Shown: one piece after another, positions 5,834 through 6,455 of the stretch | Position numbering within the stretch: position 1 is the first letter of the stretch | How the letters are laid out: each line of letters opens with the position of its first letter | NCBI GenBank assembly: GCA_012515885.1 | Contig: JAAYXN010000280.1 | Coordinates: 1 to 6,455, forward strand | Length of the DNA stretch: 6,455 nucleotides | Source of the DNA: Rhodococcus sp. (in: high G+C Gram-positive bacteria) | Lineage (GTDB): Bacteria > Actinomycetota > Actinomycetes > Mycobacteriales > Mycobacteriaceae | Direction: 5' to 3' | Program-made: the position numbers and the translations under genes | The notes under the pieces: model-generated | Databases searched by the model: none | What the model was told of the DNA's origin: nothing | Seen by the model: the letters and a program-made list of their open reading frames with translations, nothing else

Positions 5834-5851
5834 ATCCGTCGTCCCCGAATA
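5822..5851 (+). repeat. 11-base direct repeat at the Rv0361-like stop codon
   Basis: GTCCCCGAATA occurs at 5822-5832, covering the last codons and most of the stop, and again at 5841-5851, 19 bases later. The second copy is out of frame and non-coding. It looks like a small local duplication. Confidence 0.7.
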
Positions 5852-5860
5852 GGTTGACCT

Positions 5861-5906
5861 ATAGGTGAAGGGCCTGGCCGCGATTGCGGCCAGGCCCTTC
5901 ACCTAT
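5861..5906. terminator. Bidirectional terminator between convergent genes
   Basis: A perfect 20-base inverted repeat (arms 5861-5880 and 5887-5906) surrounds CGATTG, of which the outer C and G can also pair. It lies between the stops of the Rv0361-like gene (5833) and fba (5935), which converge. There is no T-run on either side, so it resembles the tail-less hairpins proposed as terminators in mycobacteria. Being symmetrical, it could serve both genes. Confidence 0.8.
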
Positions 5907-5934
5907 GTTCGCTTAACGTCGTGCGCTTAAAACG

Positions 5935-6455
5935 TCACTGGGAAACGGAACGACCAGCAGACTTGAGGTCGTTGCAGGCTTCCACAACACGCTCAGCCAT
6001 CGAGGTTTCTGCCTTCTTCAGGTAGCTACGGGGGTCGTAGACCTTCTTGTTGCCGACCTCACCGTCGATCTTGAGGACGCCGTCGTAGTTGCTGAACATG
6101 TGGCCAGCGACCGGGCGGGAGAACGCGTACTGGGTGTCGGTGTCGACGTTCATCTTCACAACACCGAACTTGAGCGAGTCGTCGATCTCGGACTTGAGTG
6201 AACCGGAACCGCCGTGGAACACGAAGTCGAACGGCTGTGAACCGGCTGCGAGACCAAGCTTTTCGGCAGCGACCTTCTGGCCCATTTCCAGGACCTCGGG
6301 GCGCAGCTTGACGTTGCCCGGCTTGTACACGCCGTGCACGTTGCCGAAGGTGGCAGCAAGCAGGTACTTGCCCTTCTCGCCGACACCGAGAGCGTCAACG
6401 GTCTTCTCGAAGTCCTCAGCCGAGGTGTAGAGCTTGTCGTTGATTTCGGCTTCAA
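5935..6455 (-). CDS. fba: Class II fructose-bisphosphate aldolase, C-terminal half (partial)
   Basis: Class II aldolase is a zinc enzyme that reversibly splits fructose 1,6-bisphosphate into dihydroxyacetone phosphate and glyceraldehyde 3-phosphate in glycolysis and gluconeogenesis. The reverse strand enters at the right edge and gives 172 residues before TGA at 5935-5937. Zinc ligands are visible as His40 of the fragment in TFGNVHGVY and His80 in FHGGSGS. The 40-residue spacing equals that of His212 and His252 as I recall them for M. tuberculosis Fba. GGSGS (81-85) and NVDTDTQYAF (102-111) form the substrate phosphate site. By this alignment the fragment starts near residue 173 of a 344-residue protein and has a normal C-terminus (YDPRSYLKKAE, 139-149). 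The true start is outside the window. A strong inverted repeat lies just beyond its stop. Confidence 0.98.
   Translation of the reverse strand, partial: EAEINDKLYTSAEDFEKTVDALGVGEKGKYLLAATFGNVHGVYKPGNVKLRPEVLEMGQKVAAEKLGLAAGSQPFDFVFHGGSGSLKSEIDDSLKFGVVKMNVDTDTQYAFSRPVAGHMFSNYDGVLKIDGEVGNKKVYDPRSYLKKAETSMAERVVEACNDLKSAGRSVSQ

Overview
The window is GC-rich, compact chromosomal DNA from an actinobacterium, most likely of the order Mycobacteriales (the Mycobacterium/Rhodococcus/Gordonia group). The main reason is gene order. From memory, M. tuberculosis carries purA (Rv0357c), Rv0358, Rv0359, Rv0360c (DUF3151), Rv0361 (single-pass membrane protein), mgtE (Rv0362) and fba (Rv0363c) in this order. 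The window has recognisable counterparts of purA, Rv0358, Rv0360c, Rv0361 and fba in the same order and orientation. The genus cannot be fixed from the sequence alone.

Layout, left to right. (1) 1-331, minus: the N-terminal third of purA, running off the left edge. (2) 332-596: a divergent intergenic region with weak promoter candidates and small hairpins. (3) 597-1262, plus: an Rv0358-like protein of unknown function. (4) 1288-4864: four minus-strand genes, listed in transcription order. These are a DUF3151 protein (4448-4864), a FUSC-type membrane protein 15 bases downstream of it (3290-4432), a CDF metal-efflux transporter with its own good promoter and candidate operator (2247-3170), and a class IV aminotransferase that looks leaderless (1288-2199). 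(5) 4991-5833, plus: a membrane protein with a disordered acidic/Pro-Ala-rich cytoplasmic tail, one membrane helix and a small extracytoplasmic domain, like Rv0361. (6) 5861-5906: a perfect inverted repeat that probably ends transcription from both sides. (7) 5935-6455, minus: the C-terminal half of class II fructose-bisphosphate aldolase, running off the right edge.

The genes do not form one pathway. purA (AMP synthesis) and fba (glycolysis/gluconeogenesis) are housekeeping anchors. Between them sit conserved actinobacterial proteins of unknown role and an aminotransferase/CDF/FUSC block in the place where M. tuberculosis has a single membrane peptidase-like gene (Rv0359). DUF3151 and FUSC look co-transcribed. 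The CDF and aminotransferase genes appear to have separate promoters.

I see no mobile element, CRISPR array, RNA gene, phage gene or toxin-antitoxin pair, and no evidence of a new multi-gene system. The points most worth a second look are the operator-like dyad in the CDF promoter, the Glu in place of the usual fifth-helix His of the CDF metal site, the aminotransferase that lacks the BCAT EGIR motif, the leaderless start of that gene, and the hairpin at the DUF3151/FUSC junction.
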